Source: an uncultured Aquimarina sp.
GTDB lineage: Bacteria > Bacteroidota > Bacteroidia > Flavobacteriales > Flavobacteriaceae
Length of the DNA: 64,000 nt
Assembly (NCBI GenBank): GCA_947500505.1
Contig: CANMSL010000007.1
Location: 62,001 to 126,000 of the forward strand
Reading direction: 5' to 3'
The notes beneath the pieces were generated by a model. The model had not been told where the DNA came from, did not search any database, and saw only the letters and a program-made list of their open reading frames with translations. Both the position numbers and the translations under genes were made by a program. Position 1 is the stretch's first letter. Each line of letters begins with the position of its first letter. This document shows, one piece after another, positions 51,023 to 60,691 of the stretch.

Positions 51023-52289
51023 AAGGGTAGTTATTACGGGATTGGGTGTAGTCGCTCCTAATGGGATGAATATTTCAGAATTTAGTACTGCTATTAAAAA
51101 TGGTAGTTCCGGAATCCGGTATATAGATGAATTGAATAAGCTTAATTTCTCTTGTCAAATTGCTGGAAAACCAAAATATAGTAAAGATTACTTAAATAAT
51201 TACTTTAACAATGTTCAGTTAAAGGGTTTAAATGCCTCAGGATTAGAATATGGAGTAATCGCCGGTTTAGATGCATGGAAAGATGCAGGTTTAGCATTGG
51301 TGGATAAAAAAGAGGATCCCATCTGGAATGCCGGAGTTATCTTCGGTACTGGAATTTTAGGAGTAGATAAATTTAGAGAAGCTATTTATAAAGTAGACGA
51401 AGGAAACGTAAGAAGATTAGGCAGTACTTCCGTAATCCAGACTATGGCGAGCGGGATTAGTGCATTTCTTGGGGGTATGATTGGTTGCGGAAATATTACT
51501 ACGACTAATTCGTCAGCTTGTAGCACGGGAACAGAGGCTATTTTGATGGCTTATGAACGTATCGTATCCGGAAAAGCAGAAATCATATTGGCGGGTAGTA
51601 CCAGTGACAGTGGTCCTTATGTTTGGGGCGGTTTTGATTCGATGAGAATCCTTCCTCGTAAACATAATCAAAATCCTACAACCGCTTCCAGACCGATGAG
51701 CGCAACTGCCAGTGGTTTTGTTCCAGGCAGTGGAGCAGGGGCATTGGTAATAGAAAGTTTAGATAATGCAATAAAAAGAGGAGCTAAGATTTATGCCGAA
51801 ATTTTAGGAGGACACGCGAACAGTGGAGGACAAAGGAATGGAGGCAGTATGACAGCCCCTAATAACATTGCAGTAAGAGAATGTATCGAACAGGCCATAA
51901 TCAATTCAGGTATTACAGCTAATGATATTGATGTAGTCAACGGACATCTTACGGCAACTACAAAAGACATCAACGAAATTGAGAATTGGTGTTATGCACT
52001 GAAAAGAAAGGGAAAGGATTTTCCGTATATAAACTCATTAAAAAGTATGGTCGGTCATTGTTTGGCAGCTTCCGGTAGTATAGAAAGTGTCGCGACTGTA
52101 CTTCAGCTAAAAGACGATTTTATATTTGGTAATATCAACTGCGAAGATATACATCCACAAATTGAAGCTATCGTAGATAAAGAAAAGATTCCTGTTAAAA
52201 CATTATCCAAAATCCTAAATATTGCTGCTAAAGCAAGTTTTGGATTTGGAGATGTAAATGCTTGTATTATCTTTAAAAAATATTCATAA
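51015..52289 (+). CDS. Beta-ketoacyl-ACP synthase (KS, FabF-like)
   Basis: 424 residues from the second of two adjacent ATGs. RRVVITGLGVVAPNGMNISE is the KS opening. The active Cys is C169 in TTNSSACSTGTEA; the two His lie in VVNGHLTATTKDINE and SMVGHCLAASGSIES. The first His motif is unusual: normal KS have AHGTST, whereas here Leu replaces the Gly after His. It also has several long loops that differ from housekeeping FabF, so it is likely dedicated to this pathway. It may act alone or with another chain-length partner; no second KS is seen in the window. Confidence 0.9.
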   Translation: MNRRVVITGLGVVAPNGMNISEFSTAIKNGSSGIRYIDELNKLNFSCQIAGKPKYSKDYLNNYFNNVQLKGLNASGLEYGVIAGLDAWKDAGLALVDKKEDPIWNAGVIFGTGILGVDKFREAIYKVDEGNVRRLGSTSVIQTMASGISAFLGGMIGCGNITTTNSSACSTGTEAILMAYERIVSGKAEIILAGSTSDSGPYVWGGFDSMRILPRKHNQNPTTASRPMSATASGFVPGSGAGALVIESLDNAIKRGAKIYAEILGGHANSGGQRNGGSMTAPNNIAVRECIEQAIINSGITANDIDVVNGHLTATTKDINEIENWCYALKRKGKDFPYINSLKSMVGHCLAASGSIESVATVLQLKDDFIFGNINCEDIHPQIEAIVDKEKIPVKTLSKILNIAAKASFGFGDVNACIIFKKYS

Positions 52290-52299
52290 TACTAATTTC

Positions 52300-52554
52300 A
52301 TGACAAACGAAGATTTGCTATCTAAATTAAAAACCATTATAGAGCCCTACGTTCAGAATCAGGAAGGATTACAAAACCTATCAGAAAATACTAATTTTAT
52401 AGATGATTTGGAGATCAATTCTGCCAATCTGGTGGATGTGATTCTGGATGTAGAAGATGAGTTTGGTATTGAAATAGATAATGATGGAATGGATAAGATG
52501 CTTACTGTGAAGGCATCTATAGAGGTGATTCAGGATAAATTAGCATCTAAATAA
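52300..52554 (+). CDS. Acyl carrier protein
   Basis: 84 residues from the ATG at 52300; a frame start 42 bases earlier lies inside the KS gene and is not ACP-like. The carrier Ser is S41 in DDLEINSANLVDVILDVED, at the head of helix II. The protein is acidic, as usual. It would carry the starter or intermediate for the KS, dehydratase and possibly the type III PKS. It directly abuts the phosphopantetheinyl transferase gene that would activate it. Confidence 0.9.
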   Translation: MTNEDLLSKLKTIIEPYVQNQEGLQNLSENTNFIDDLEINSANLVDVILDVEDEFGIEIDNDGMDKMLTVKASIEVIQDKLASK

Positions 52555-53100
52555 ATGATAGGGAATGATATTGTAGATCTTAAAATCGCTTCTTTGCAAA
52601 GCAATTGGAAGAGAAAAGGTTGGTTGCAAAAAATCTTTACCCAATCAGAACAAAACCTGATAGCTCACGCTGAGAACCCTGATCAAATGGTATGGAAGCT
52701 ATGGAGTATGAAAGAAGCTGCCTATAAAGCCCATCAAAGAAGGTTTTCTTTACTTCCAAAATATAACCCCAAAGATTTTATCTGTCACGATACTACTGTA
52801 GACATTGACGGCTTTGTATATCAGACAATATCAAAATACGAAGAAGACTATATACATTCTATCGCATATACAAATCGCGACGATTTTATTTCAAAAGTAT
52901 TTGTAGATACATCAAAACAATATAAAAATCAAGTAAAATATTATGTTGGGAATCTATTGAATGTACATATATCTGCGGTAACTTTGCAAAAAGATGCTAA
53001 TCGTATTCCGAATATAAGAATTAATAATAAGGAAACTAAAGCTGTTCTTTCACTGTCCAGTCACGGTTCTTTTTCTGCTTTTACAATTATTTTATATTAA
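52555..53100 (+). CDS. 4'-phosphopantetheinyl transferase
   Basis: 181 residues. MIGNDIVDL is the magnesium-binding first motif (G-x-D-x-V-D), and WKLWSMKEAAYKAHQRRF holds the W-x-x-K-E-A-x-x-K second motif. It moves phosphopantetheine from CoA to the Ser of carrier proteins. No gap separates it from the ACP stop, which strongly suggests that this ACP is its substrate. It is the last gene of the operon begun at 45159. Confidence 0.92.
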   Translation: MIGNDIVDLKIASLQSNWKRKGWLQKIFTQSEQNLIAHAENPDQMVWKLWSMKEAAYKAHQRRFSLLPKYNPKDFICHDTTVDIDGFVYQTISKYEEDYIHSIAYTNRDDFISKVFVDTSKQYKNQVKYYVGNLLNVHISAVTLQKDANRIPNIRINNKETKAVLSLSSHGSFSAFTIILY

Positions 53101-53172
53101 AATTCATTTTGGTTTTTATACATTTGAGTTTATCGAGCTCAATTAATCATTAATCAACCAAATTAAATAAAC

Positions 53173-56019
53173 ATGTTATTTTTAAAAAGAACTATTGCGA
53201 TATTGGCTTTTGCGATAGTAGTAATATCTTGTTCAAGATCCGAACAAAAGACAGAAGTTTCAGATACTTCTACAAATACTGAATTCAAAATAGATTACGA
53301 AAAATTCACCTTAGATAATGGTTTGGAAGTAATTCTTCATGAAGACCACAGTGACCCTATTGTAGCTGTTGCCACAATGATGCACGTGGGATCCAATAGA
53401 GAGAAACCCGGAAAAACAGGTTTTGCACATTTTTTCGAACATATGTCTTTTAATGATTCAGAAAACACTCCGGTAGGAGCTAACAGAAAAATGATTCCGG
53501 AATGGGGAGGACAAAGAAACGGTGGTACCTGGACAGATGGAACGGTGTATTATGAAGTAGTCCCTAAAGATGCTTTTGAAAAAATCCTGTGGATCGATTC
53601 TGATCGCTATGGATATATGATCAATACAGTCACCGAAGCTGCATTAGAGAGAGAAAAGCAGGTTGTTAAAAATGAAAAACGACAGCGTGTGGACAATGCA
53701 CCGTATGGTTATACGGATGAAATTATAAGAAAAAACCTATATCCTGAAGGCCATCCATACAGCTGGACAGTGATTGGTTCGCTACCTGATTTGCAGTCAG
53801 CAACATTAGAGGATGTAAAGGAATTTTATAAAGAATACTATGGGGCTAGTAACGGTTCATTAGTTATTGCGGGTGATATAGATATTGCAGAAACTAAAGA
53901 ATTAGTAAGAAAATGGTTTGGAGAAATCGAAAAAGGACCCGATGTGGCGCCTTTAGATCCAATGCCAGTAACTTTGTCAGAAAATAAGTCTCTATATTTT
54001 GAAGATAATTTCGCCAAACTCCCGGAATTACGAATGGTATTTCCGACAGTAGAAGAATATCATAAAGATGTTTACGCATTACAGATCTTAGGCCAGTTAC
54101 TTACAGGAAGTAAAAAATCTCCATTGTATAAGGTACTTGTAGAAGAGAAAAAATTAGCTCCTAGACCCTTTACATTTCAGAGGTCTAGTGAATTGGCGGG
54201 GGAATTTACATTTAGTATTCGTGCCAATGCAGGAAAAGATTTAGACAGTGTTAAGGCTGCTATAGACGAAGGTTTGTTAAGATTCGAAAAAAATGGATTT
54301 ACAGATAATGAGCTTAAAAGAATAAAAGCAGAGTTAGAAACCCAATTGTACCAAGGATTTAGTACGGTGTTAAGTAAGGCGTTTCAATTAGTACAGGACA
54401 ATGAATTTAACGGTGATCCTAGTTATATTACCGAAACTGTAAAATTAACTAATGCAGTTACCAAAGAAGATGTCATGCGTGTTTATAACACATATATTAA
54501 AGATAAGAATTATGTTATGACCAGTGTAGTTCCAAAAGGGCAATTAGATCTTGCAGTATCAAGCGCTAAGCAAGCCACAGTTTGGATCGAAGAGGTGAGA
54601 AAGGATGTAGCAAGCGAAGAAGTTAGTCAGGGTGAAGAAGCCGTTTATGAAAAAACACCTTCTAAGCACGATCGAAGCGAGCCTGATTTTGGAGAATTAC
54701 CGTTATTTAAATCACCAGAAGTATGGACTAGTGAGGCTTCTAACGGTATGAAAATATTCGGAATTGAAAACACAGAACTTCCATTGATAAATTTTGATAT
54801 TACTATTACAGGAGGTCATTTGTTAGATCCAATGGATAAAGCAGGAATTTCGAGTCTGATGACAAGTTTGATGATGGAAGGTACTATAAACAAAACACCA
54901 GCCGAATTAGAAGAAGCCATCGGGTTATTGGGAGCTTCTATTAGCATGAATAGCTCTAGTGAAGAAATAAGAATAACGGCATCTTGTTTGTCTAAAAATT
55001 TTAAGGAGACTCTTGCCTTAGTAGAAGAGATTATTCTGCAGCCTCGTTGGGATGAAAAAGAGTATAATCGACTAAAACAAGCTCTGAAAACCAATCTAAA
55101 AGGGCGTGAGGCAAATCCTAATGCAATTGCTTCAGTAAATTTTAATAAACTCGTCTATGGAGATCAACACATTCTAGGAGTGCCTAATTCGGGAACCTTA
55201 GAAACCATCGATAACATTAGTTTAGAAGATTTAAAAGCGCACTATGAAAAACTTTCTTCAAAAAATGCAGTTTTTCACATCGCTGGTAATATTAATAAGA
55301 AAGAAGTAGATACAGCAATATCATCTCTTGCAGCTAACTGGAATACTGAAAAAGTTGAAATACCTGAATTTAAGGTTGCCCAAAATGAACAGGTAGATCA
55401 ATTATTTTTTATAGATGTCCCTAGTGCAAAACAATCTGTAATTTTTATTGGTGATTTGGCTTTATCCGCTACCCAAGATGAATTTAATAATTTGGAATAC
55501 GCAAATGAAATTCTGGGAGGAGGATCCAGCGGAAGGTTATTTCAGACACTAAGGATAGAAAAAGGATACACTTATGGCGCTTATTCCGGTATCAGAGCAT
55601 TAAAAAACATTAGTCCGTTTACAGTGAGAACAAGTGTCCGCGCAAATGCAACGTTACCATCATTAAAAATTATCGAAGATATGCTAGTCAATTACGGAGA
55701 GAGTTTTGATGAGGATGCCGCAGAAATTACAAAAACTAAAATTTTAAAAGGAAGTACGAGAGCATATGAGGGTTTAGGGGATAAGCTTAATATCCTCAGA
55801 GAAATGAGTAAATATAACAAGCCTGCATCATTTATAGAAGATGACCAGAAGGAATTAGTAGCAATGTCCGTGTTAGACTTTAAGGAGATTATTTCTAAAT
55901 ATATTCAGGAGAATAAGATGATCTATCTTATAGTGGGAGATAAAGCAACCCAATTTGATGAAATAAAGAAATTTAATAAGGTAGTAACCGAACTGGATAT
56001 TCACGGACACAAGATGTAG
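53173..56019 (+). CDS. M16 family metallopeptidase, two-repeat, lipoprotein
   Basis: 948 residues. Signal with lipobox VISC (C20). The first M16 half has the inverted zinc motif HFFEH (86-90) in GKTGFAHFFEHMSFN and the distal Glu in ALEREKQVVKNEKRQR. The second half (from about 515) is a degenerate M16 domain with IFGIENTELPLINFDITITG and LGGGSSGRLFQTLRIEKGYT but no zinc site, as is usual for one-chain pitrilysins. It should cut peptides in the periplasm or at the outer membrane. Separated by 72 bases from the PPTase gene. Confidence 0.93.
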   Translation: MLFLKRTIAILAFAIVVISCSRSEQKTEVSDTSTNTEFKIDYEKFTLDNGLEVILHEDHSDPIVAVATMMHVGSNREKPGKTGFAHFFEHMSFNDSENTPVGANRKMIPEWGGQRNGGTWTDGTVYYEVVPKDAFEKILWIDSDRYGYMINTVTEAALEREKQVVKNEKRQRVDNAPYGYTDEIIRKNLYPEGHPYSWTVIGSLPDLQSATLEDVKEFYKEYYGASNGSLVIAGDIDIAETKELVRKWFGEIEKGPDVAPLDPMPVTLSENKSLYFEDNFAKLPELRMVFPTVEEYHKDVYALQILGQLLTGSKKSPLYKVLVEEKKLAPRPFTFQRSSELAGEFTFSIRANAGKDLDSVKAAIDEGLLRFEKNGFTDNELKRIKAELETQLYQGFSTVLSKAFQLVQDNEFNGDPSYITETVKLTNAVTKEDVMRVYNTYIKDKNYVMTSVVPKGQLDLAVSSAKQATVWIEEVRKDVASEEVSQGEEAVYEKTPSKHDRSEPDFGELPLFKSPEVWTSEASNGMKIFGIENTELPLINFDITITGGHLLDPMDKAGISSLMTSLMMEGTINKTPAELEEAIGLLGASISMNSSSEEIRITASCLSKNFKETLALVEEIILQPRWDEKEYNRLKQALKTNLKGREANPNAIASVNFNKLVYGDQHILGVPNSGTLETIDNISLEDLKAHYEKLSSKNAVFHIAGNINKKEVDTAISSLAANWNTEKVEIPEFKVAQNEQVDQLFFIDVPSAKQSVIFIGDLALSATQDEFNNLEYANEILGGGSSGRLFQTLRIEKGYTYGAYSGIRALKNISPFTVRTSVRANATLPSLKIIEDMLVNYGESFDEDAAEITKTKILKGSTRAYEGLGDKLNILREMSKYNKPASFIEDDQKELVAMSVLDFKEIISKYIQENKMIYLIVGDKATQFDEIKKFNKVVTELDIHGHKM

Positions 56020-56098
56020 GATATAGTTTTACTTCATTGTTATAATGAAGTCAACTACCTCAGGGCAAGCCCGCGAGGCATCCAATAGAAACACAATT

Positions 56099-56151
56099 TT
56101 AATATTTCGAGGCAAGCCTCGGATAATTTAACTCCACAATGTGGATTAAAA
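56099..56151. repeat. Dispersed two-hairpin repeat, copy 2
   Basis: Inverted relative to 7338-7389. It contains CGAGGC-AA-GCCTCG and TCCACA-A-TGTGGA. A further GGGC-AA-GCCC hairpin at about 56063-56072 resembles the sequence just past copy 1 (GTGGGCTTGACCC), so the element may extend further. Lies between the M16 gene and a short ORF. Confidence 0.8.
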
Positions 56152-56238
56152 TGGCTTGGTCAGAATGTATCAAGCCATTTTTATTGTAAAAAGAGGGTAT
56201 ATCACCCCTGATAAAACCGTATTTATACCCTAAAATAA

Positions 56239-56445
56239 TTGATGAATCATTTATATCTTTATCCAAGGGAAAATGAATGTCTAAAATTATTTATAATGAT
56301 TACTAAATTAATAATCAAAGGGGAAGAAACACGTGATAAAAAGATTACAGTTACGCGTTTAAAAGAAGCGAACATTGTAAATACAGGGCTTTTGGAGGAT
56401 TCTGAAAGACTGGCAAAAGCATATAGTATGAATTTATATACTTAG
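56239..56445 (+). CDS. Short hypothetical ORF
   Basis: 68 codons; an internal ATG would give 49 residues beginning MITKLIIKGEETRDKKITVT. No membrane or signal segment. Composition is plausible for a small soluble protein, but there is no recognisable family and no good promoter or terminator. It could equally be a chance frame in the gap between the M16 gene and the YceI gene. Confidence 0.3.
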   Translation: MMNHLYLYPRENECLKLFIMITKLIIKGEETRDKKITVTRLKEANIVNTGLLEDSERLAKAYSMNLYT

Positions 56446-56460
56446 CATAATTCTACATAT

Positions 56461-57066
56461 TTATTTCAAGATCGGGAAATCGAATACTATTTTTAATTCG
56501 TTTTTTTCACGTTCATCGTGGATATTTATGCCAAAATCATTTGTGTAAATAGTAGTTTTTCCAAGAAGATTCTTCGTAATATCTAGGGTGAAATTGATAA
56601 TTATTTCTATGGTAACACCTTTGATGGTAAGGTTCCCTATCACTTTATAATTATTATCTCCAAAATGGACTACTTCAGAGCTTTCAAAAGCAATTTTGGG
56701 ATATTTCTTTTTATGAAAATATTTCTCCCACATTAAATGACCATCCCTCAAGAAGTTATCCGTATCCAACGTATTGATCAAAGCGGTTCCTTTAAAATAG
56801 GCATTTTCAGGATCTTCCGGATTGAAAGATATTTTGAAATCTAAACCACCAATAGTGCCTTGGGTATCTTCAGAAACGAAATCAAAAGATATTTTAGTAT
56901 TCTTTTTATCAAACTCTAGCTTAATAATATCATTAATCAAAGCCTCTTCATGACCAACATAGCCATCAGACATATTGGTAATATCATTAGCAGAAGTAGG
57001 AAATTGAGCGTAACCAAAAGGTATTAACAAAATTAAACAAACAACAGAATTGATATACGTTTTCAT
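56461..57066 (-). CDS. YceI-like secreted protein
   Basis: 201 residues. Signal peptide MKTYINSVVCLILLIPFGYA. The mature part follows the YceI lipocalin-like barrel: KISFDFVSEDTQGTIGGLDF, NTLDTDNFLRDGHLMWEKYF, YPKIAFESSEV and GNLTIKGVTIEIIINFTLD. YceI proteins bind isoprenoid-type lipids in the periplasm; the ligand here is unknown. It appears to be monocistronic. Confidence 0.85.
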   Translation of the reverse strand: MKTYINSVVCLILLIPFGYAQFPTSANDITNMSDGYVGHEEALINDIIKLEFDKKNTKISFDFVSEDTQGTIGGLDFKISFNPEDPENAYFKGTALINTLDTDNFLRDGHLMWEKYFHKKKYPKIAFESSEVVHFGDNNYKVIGNLTIKGVTIEIIINFTLDITKNLLGKTTIYTNDFGINIHDEREKNELKIVFDFPILK

Positions 57067-57265
57067 AAAAAAGTCATTTTTTAAATATAAAAAGAATCAA
57101 TAACCATTCCAATAGCTTTAACAAATCAAAACATTAGATATTTATGAAAATCATTCAAAAAAATGATAATTTGATGTTAACATCTCAATAAAATTCTAAA
57201 AAAACATCTAACTTAGAAAGGAATTTAATTGACTGTCAGGTATATGAACTATAAATCTTTTACGT

Positions 57266-57448
57266 ATGGAACAACAAGAAAAAAAGAAGTCCTGGGCAAA
57301 AAGAAAGTTTGCAGATTTCCAAACAAAGTATCGTAGATCTTCTAATTTTGGTTATGGATCCAAGAGAGATAAATTTGCCATTGCAGGTAATGGTGAACTT
57401 TTGGCCTCTAAACATAATAATAATGAAGATATAGATTCTAATAAATAG
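57266..57448 (+). CDS. Small basic hypothetical protein
   Basis: 60 residues: MEQQEKKKSWAKRKFADFQT, then a Ser/Arg/Lys-rich centre (KYRRSSNFGYGSKRDKFAIA) and an Asn/Asp-rich tail. No signal or membrane segment. An upstream gap of about 200 bases gives room for a promoter. The codon pattern is consistent with coding, but no family is recognised. Confidence 0.45.
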   Translation: MEQQEKKKSWAKRKFADFQTKYRRSSNFGYGSKRDKFAIAGNGELLASKHNNNEDIDSNK

Positions 57449-57756
57449 AGGTAAGGAGGTATCTTTTATGTTTCGTTCTATATAAATTCTGATAGTAAAC
57501 GGTATTTCATTGCATACATTCCTGTAGTTGTGGCTACTGTAGTTGGCTTATGTCTTAGAAACTCCATTGCTAGTGACTTAAGATTATGAATAAGAATCCA
57601 ATTACAAAGAATAATAATCCATCCAAAATTTTAGTATTTAACATTTTTTATGATAAGATATAAGTTTGGGATGCATAAAGTATCATTTTAAAGTAGTAAA
57701 TTACGGTATATAATTGATAGTTAAATAATTGTAAATAAAGTAATAAAATATAAAAG
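57449..57756 (+). other. Intergenic region with promoter of the DUF4251 gene
   Basis: About 308 bases without a gene. A TAAGTTTG box at 57661-57668 fits the Bacteroidetes -7 element and would start the DUF4251 message about 82 bases before its ATG. No inverted repeats of note and no ORF with coding features were found in the rest. Confidence 0.5.
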
Positions 57757-58326
57757 ATGAAGATTAATTTTTTTTTAGTGTTAGTAGCAGGTTTCCTAAT
57801 CGGATGTAGTAGCACTAATAAAGTAGTAGAACCTACTGTACAGAGTGAAGCACTGGAAGCATTAATTTCTGAAAGAGCTCTTAAAATTGAATGTGAATGG
57901 GCGTATCCATTACCAACATCAAGTATTACTGCCGCTGCAAACTATGGTTTACTTCCTCAAGGAAGCAATGTGAGTGGTATAAATCTAATTGGAAATACCA
58001 ATTACATCAAAATAAAAGGCGATAAAATTTCGATGAATTTACCATACTATGGTGAACAACAGATGCACGGGCGTATTGACAGAAAACAAACTGGTTTAGT
58101 TTTTGATGGAGTTCCCGAGCGTTTTGAAATAATTAAGAATGAAAAAAGCCAACAACATACCATAAAGTTTGCTGTGCAAAACGGTACAGAAGTTTATAAC
58201 GTCGTAGTAACTTTATTTCCTAATTGGGGTAGTAGTGTCAACATAAATACGAGTCATAGAACTTCAATACGTTATAAAGGGTATGCTACTGAATTAGAAA
58301 AGAATGATGCTGTAGTTAGTAATTAA
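57757..58326 (+). CDS. DUF4251 lipoprotein
   Basis: 189 residues. Signal peptide with lipobox LIGC (about C17). The DUF4251 domain shows ALISERALKIECEWAYPLPT, LLPQGSNVSGINLIGNTNYI, KGDKISMNLPYYGEQQMHGR and ends TLFPNWGSSVNINTSHRTSI. The family is found almost only in Bacteroidetes and has no known role. A strong terminator follows, shared with the convergent flavoprotein gene. Confidence 0.88.
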   Translation: MKINFFLVLVAGFLIGCSSTNKVVEPTVQSEALEALISERALKIECEWAYPLPTSSITAAANYGLLPQGSNVSGINLIGNTNYIKIKGDKISMNLPYYGEQQMHGRIDRKQTGLVFDGVPERFEIIKNEKSQQHTIKFAVQNGTEVYNVVVTLFPNWGSSVNINTSHRTSIRYKGYATELEKNDAVVSN

Positions 58327-58399
58327 ATTATTGGGAGATATTTTTTTTATCTAGGATTCTTGATTCCTAAAACTGAATATATATCTTAATCATATAGTA

Positions 58400-58433
58400 A
58401 GAGTCGATTAACACTGTAATCGACTCTTTTTTT
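58400..58433 (+). terminator. Intrinsic terminator after DUF4251 gene
   Basis: An 11-bp perfect stem, AGAGTCGATTA/TAATCGACTCT with a 6-nt loop, followed by TTTTTT. It lies between convergent genes and could partly stop the opposite transcript as well. Confidence 0.92.
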
Positions 58434-58455
58434 ATAAAACAATCTAGGTGTTTTA

Positions 58456-60687
58456 TTATTTCATTTTTACACCACTAAAAATTTCCGTCTCACTAGGTAA
58501 TCCAAGTTTATCCCGCACTGCTTGACCTGCCTGTAGCCCCGAAACAATAGCTCCTTCATAATAACCGACATTAACACCAAAATTAATCCAGTCTCCTGTC
58601 AGTATAAGATTATCAAAACCAGATTCATTTGCTTTTAAACGATATTTGTTTGAACCTGGAAGTGATAGGGTATATCTGTCCGTTGGATTTACATTAGCCC
58701 TAAAAAACTGAGTTTTTAATTTTCCATAATCCGTTTTAGCAGTTTTAGAAAAATCATGAAGTACATCCAATTTCATTCCTTCAGGATATTCCAGGGTTGT
58801 GGCGTTTGTAAAAAACCATCCCATTTTATCTCTCAACCATTGCTCAGAAACACGCATAATACGCTCTAGTTGCTCTTCGGGATAGTTGTGGTCTGAGAAT
58901 GGAGGTATAATTTCTGGGTCTAAAAATGATCCTGTATAGTATATTAGGACTCCCGGTTTATCTCCATTCCAGTCTTCGTATGGTAAAACCTGCGACATAT
59001 CTATAAAAGAATACTGGGGATCAGCATAGGTAACCAAATTGGGTAATGATCCTTCCGGAAAACCCCAATCAGATAAATTCATACCTAATTCCCTTAACGT
59101 AGGTCTGATCCATAATTGCATAGACATGGTCGGAATACTTTTTACATTAGTATACATATCACGCCAAATATCATTATTATCGATAATTTCCTTACAAATT
59201 CCTTCCTTTCCTCCTAAAACATCAATGGGTATTCCCAAAACAACATAATCAAAATCTTTACCTTTTTCTAAGGAAATTTCACCCACATTTTTCCAGTCAC
59301 ACCAGGATTCTTCAAGATCGTAATTGCCTTCTTGCAGTGCTCTTGCCTGTGAATCATCTATTTGATCATAAAGTGGTTCTCCCGGCCACACTTCGAGACC
59401 TTTGAATTTATAAGTAGGATTATAAGTATCATTCTTTAGAGTGACTTGTTCAGTGATAGATACCTTTTCTATTTCTCCAGAATCAGAGTAGTGTACCTGT
59501 TCCACTTTATGGAAGAATTTAAACTTTACACCTCTGTTTTTAAGAACCAAATAAATTGGAGTGATCATTGTATCTGCAGTTCCCGCTTTGAATTTCCAAA
59601 CGAAAGAGCCTTTATAACCTGCTGAATTTGTTAGAAAATGAAGTCCAACACCAGCAGCCAAGCTTCCTTGCTGATCCGCTCCTGTAAGGTTATGAAATGT
59701 CCCAGTATAAAGAAATCTTACTATCGCAGAGCTCAACAATCTTTCACTAGCTCCATGACTTTTAAGCCAGGTTCTGTAATCCAGATTGTTAATGCTTTCA
59801 TAATTCAGTTCGTGAGTTTCAGGATCGTATACATCTGCAAAAGTACCTTTCATATTCACAATTCCGAATTCTACAAATACAGCTAGCCAATAAAAATATT
59901 CATCGTGCTCCACAACTGAATTGATAAGTTTTGAAATCCATTTATATATGGTATATAGTAGTTCATTAATTATGGAATGATGATTCTTTCGATTACTCTG
60001 ATCAAGTACTCCAGTAGCAAGATTCTGAACCAGTTCTGATACATAATTCAATAACTTTTCACCTTCGTGTTTAAAAATTTTATCTTTTGCAAAGCTTTCA
60101 AATTTAGCTTTGAAATCATCCCATAGATGATGATGTTCTGGTGCTTTGATACCTTTGGAAGATTCAGATGCTATACTAAAAAGGCTTTTCTTATTAGGGT
60201 CGGTGCCAAACAGAATTTCAGCAATTAGTCCAATTGCTTTATGTATAATTGCAGAAAAAGGTAAGGGTCCACCTTGTCCCGGAATATATTTGTTAGACGG
60301 GAAAATGATATTCTTCTTGATCCATTGATTGCTTTTTGGATCAAAATGCGTAAGTAGAGTAGTATCTTCTCTGTCAAAAGCATCTTCCCAGGATTTAAAA
60401 GGACTATCGGGCATTAGGTTATGCTTTTCACACTCTTTATAAGAATCCTGTATCAGCCGAAAAGCATTTTCATACCATCCCTGAGCGATATGAATACCAT
60501 GTTCCTGTATTCTTTCGTTCGGACCTCTACCAGTAGCTGTTTTGCCTCCTAGTCTCCAACCCATTTGATAAATGGTGATATCGTATTGATCTTTCCAATT
60601 TTGGTATGAACTTAGTTCATAAGCAGCAGTAAGTGATGACATACCACTACCTAATATGGCTATTTTCTTTTTTTCTGAGTTTTGCAT
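58456..60687 (-). CDS. Large flavin amine-oxidase-like FAD/NAD(P)-binding protein
   Basis: 743 residues. KIAILGSGMSSLTAAYELSS is an FAD-binding Rossmann motif with the amine-oxidase-type follow-up YQMGWRLGGKTATGRGPNER, which places the FAD ribose and Arg-rich loop. IQEHGIHIAQGWYENAFRLI is the next conserved region. The C-terminus has NLILTGDWINFGVNVGYYEG, AIVSGLQAG, the final FAD motif. The group includes amine oxidases, phytoene desaturases and hydroxysqualene dehydroxylase-like enzymes. At 743 residues it is over 200 longer than those, with a large insert at about 150-300. The substrate is unknown. It is 4 bases downstream of its partner gene. Confidence 0.75.
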   Translation of the reverse strand: MQNSEKKKIAILGSGMSSLTAAYELSSYQNWKDQYDITIYQMGWRLGGKTATGRGPNERIQEHGIHIAQGWYENAFRLIQDSYKECEKHNLMPDSPFKSWEDAFDREDTTLLTHFDPKSNQWIKKNIIFPSNKYIPGQGGPLPFSAIIHKAIGLIAEILFGTDPNKKSLFSIASESSKGIKAPEHHHLWDDFKAKFESFAKDKIFKHEGEKLLNYVSELVQNLATGVLDQSNRKNHHSIINELLYTIYKWISKLINSVVEHDEYFYWLAVFVEFGIVNMKGTFADVYDPETHELNYESINNLDYRTWLKSHGASERLLSSAIVRFLYTGTFHNLTGADQQGSLAAGVGLHFLTNSAGYKGSFVWKFKAGTADTMITPIYLVLKNRGVKFKFFHKVEQVHYSDSGEIEKVSITEQVTLKNDTYNPTYKFKGLEVWPGEPLYDQIDDSQARALQEGNYDLEESWCDWKNVGEISLEKGKDFDYVVLGIPIDVLGGKEGICKEIIDNNDIWRDMYTNVKSIPTMSMQLWIRPTLRELGMNLSDWGFPEGSLPNLVTYADPQYSFIDMSQVLPYEDWNGDKPGVLIYYTGSFLDPEIIPPFSDHNYPEEQLERIMRVSEQWLRDKMGWFFTNATTLEYPEGMKLDVLHDFSKTAKTDYGKLKTQFFRANVNPTDRYTLSLPGSNKYRLKANESGFDNLILTGDWINFGVNVGYYEGAIVSGLQAGQAVRDKLGLPSETEIFSGVKMK

Positions 60688-60691
60688 TGGT

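Noticed and set aside
56031..56051. Hairpin ACTTCATT/AATGAAGT after the M16 gene as terminator
   Set aside because: Only 8 AT-rich base pairs and no T-run on either strand; too weak to call.
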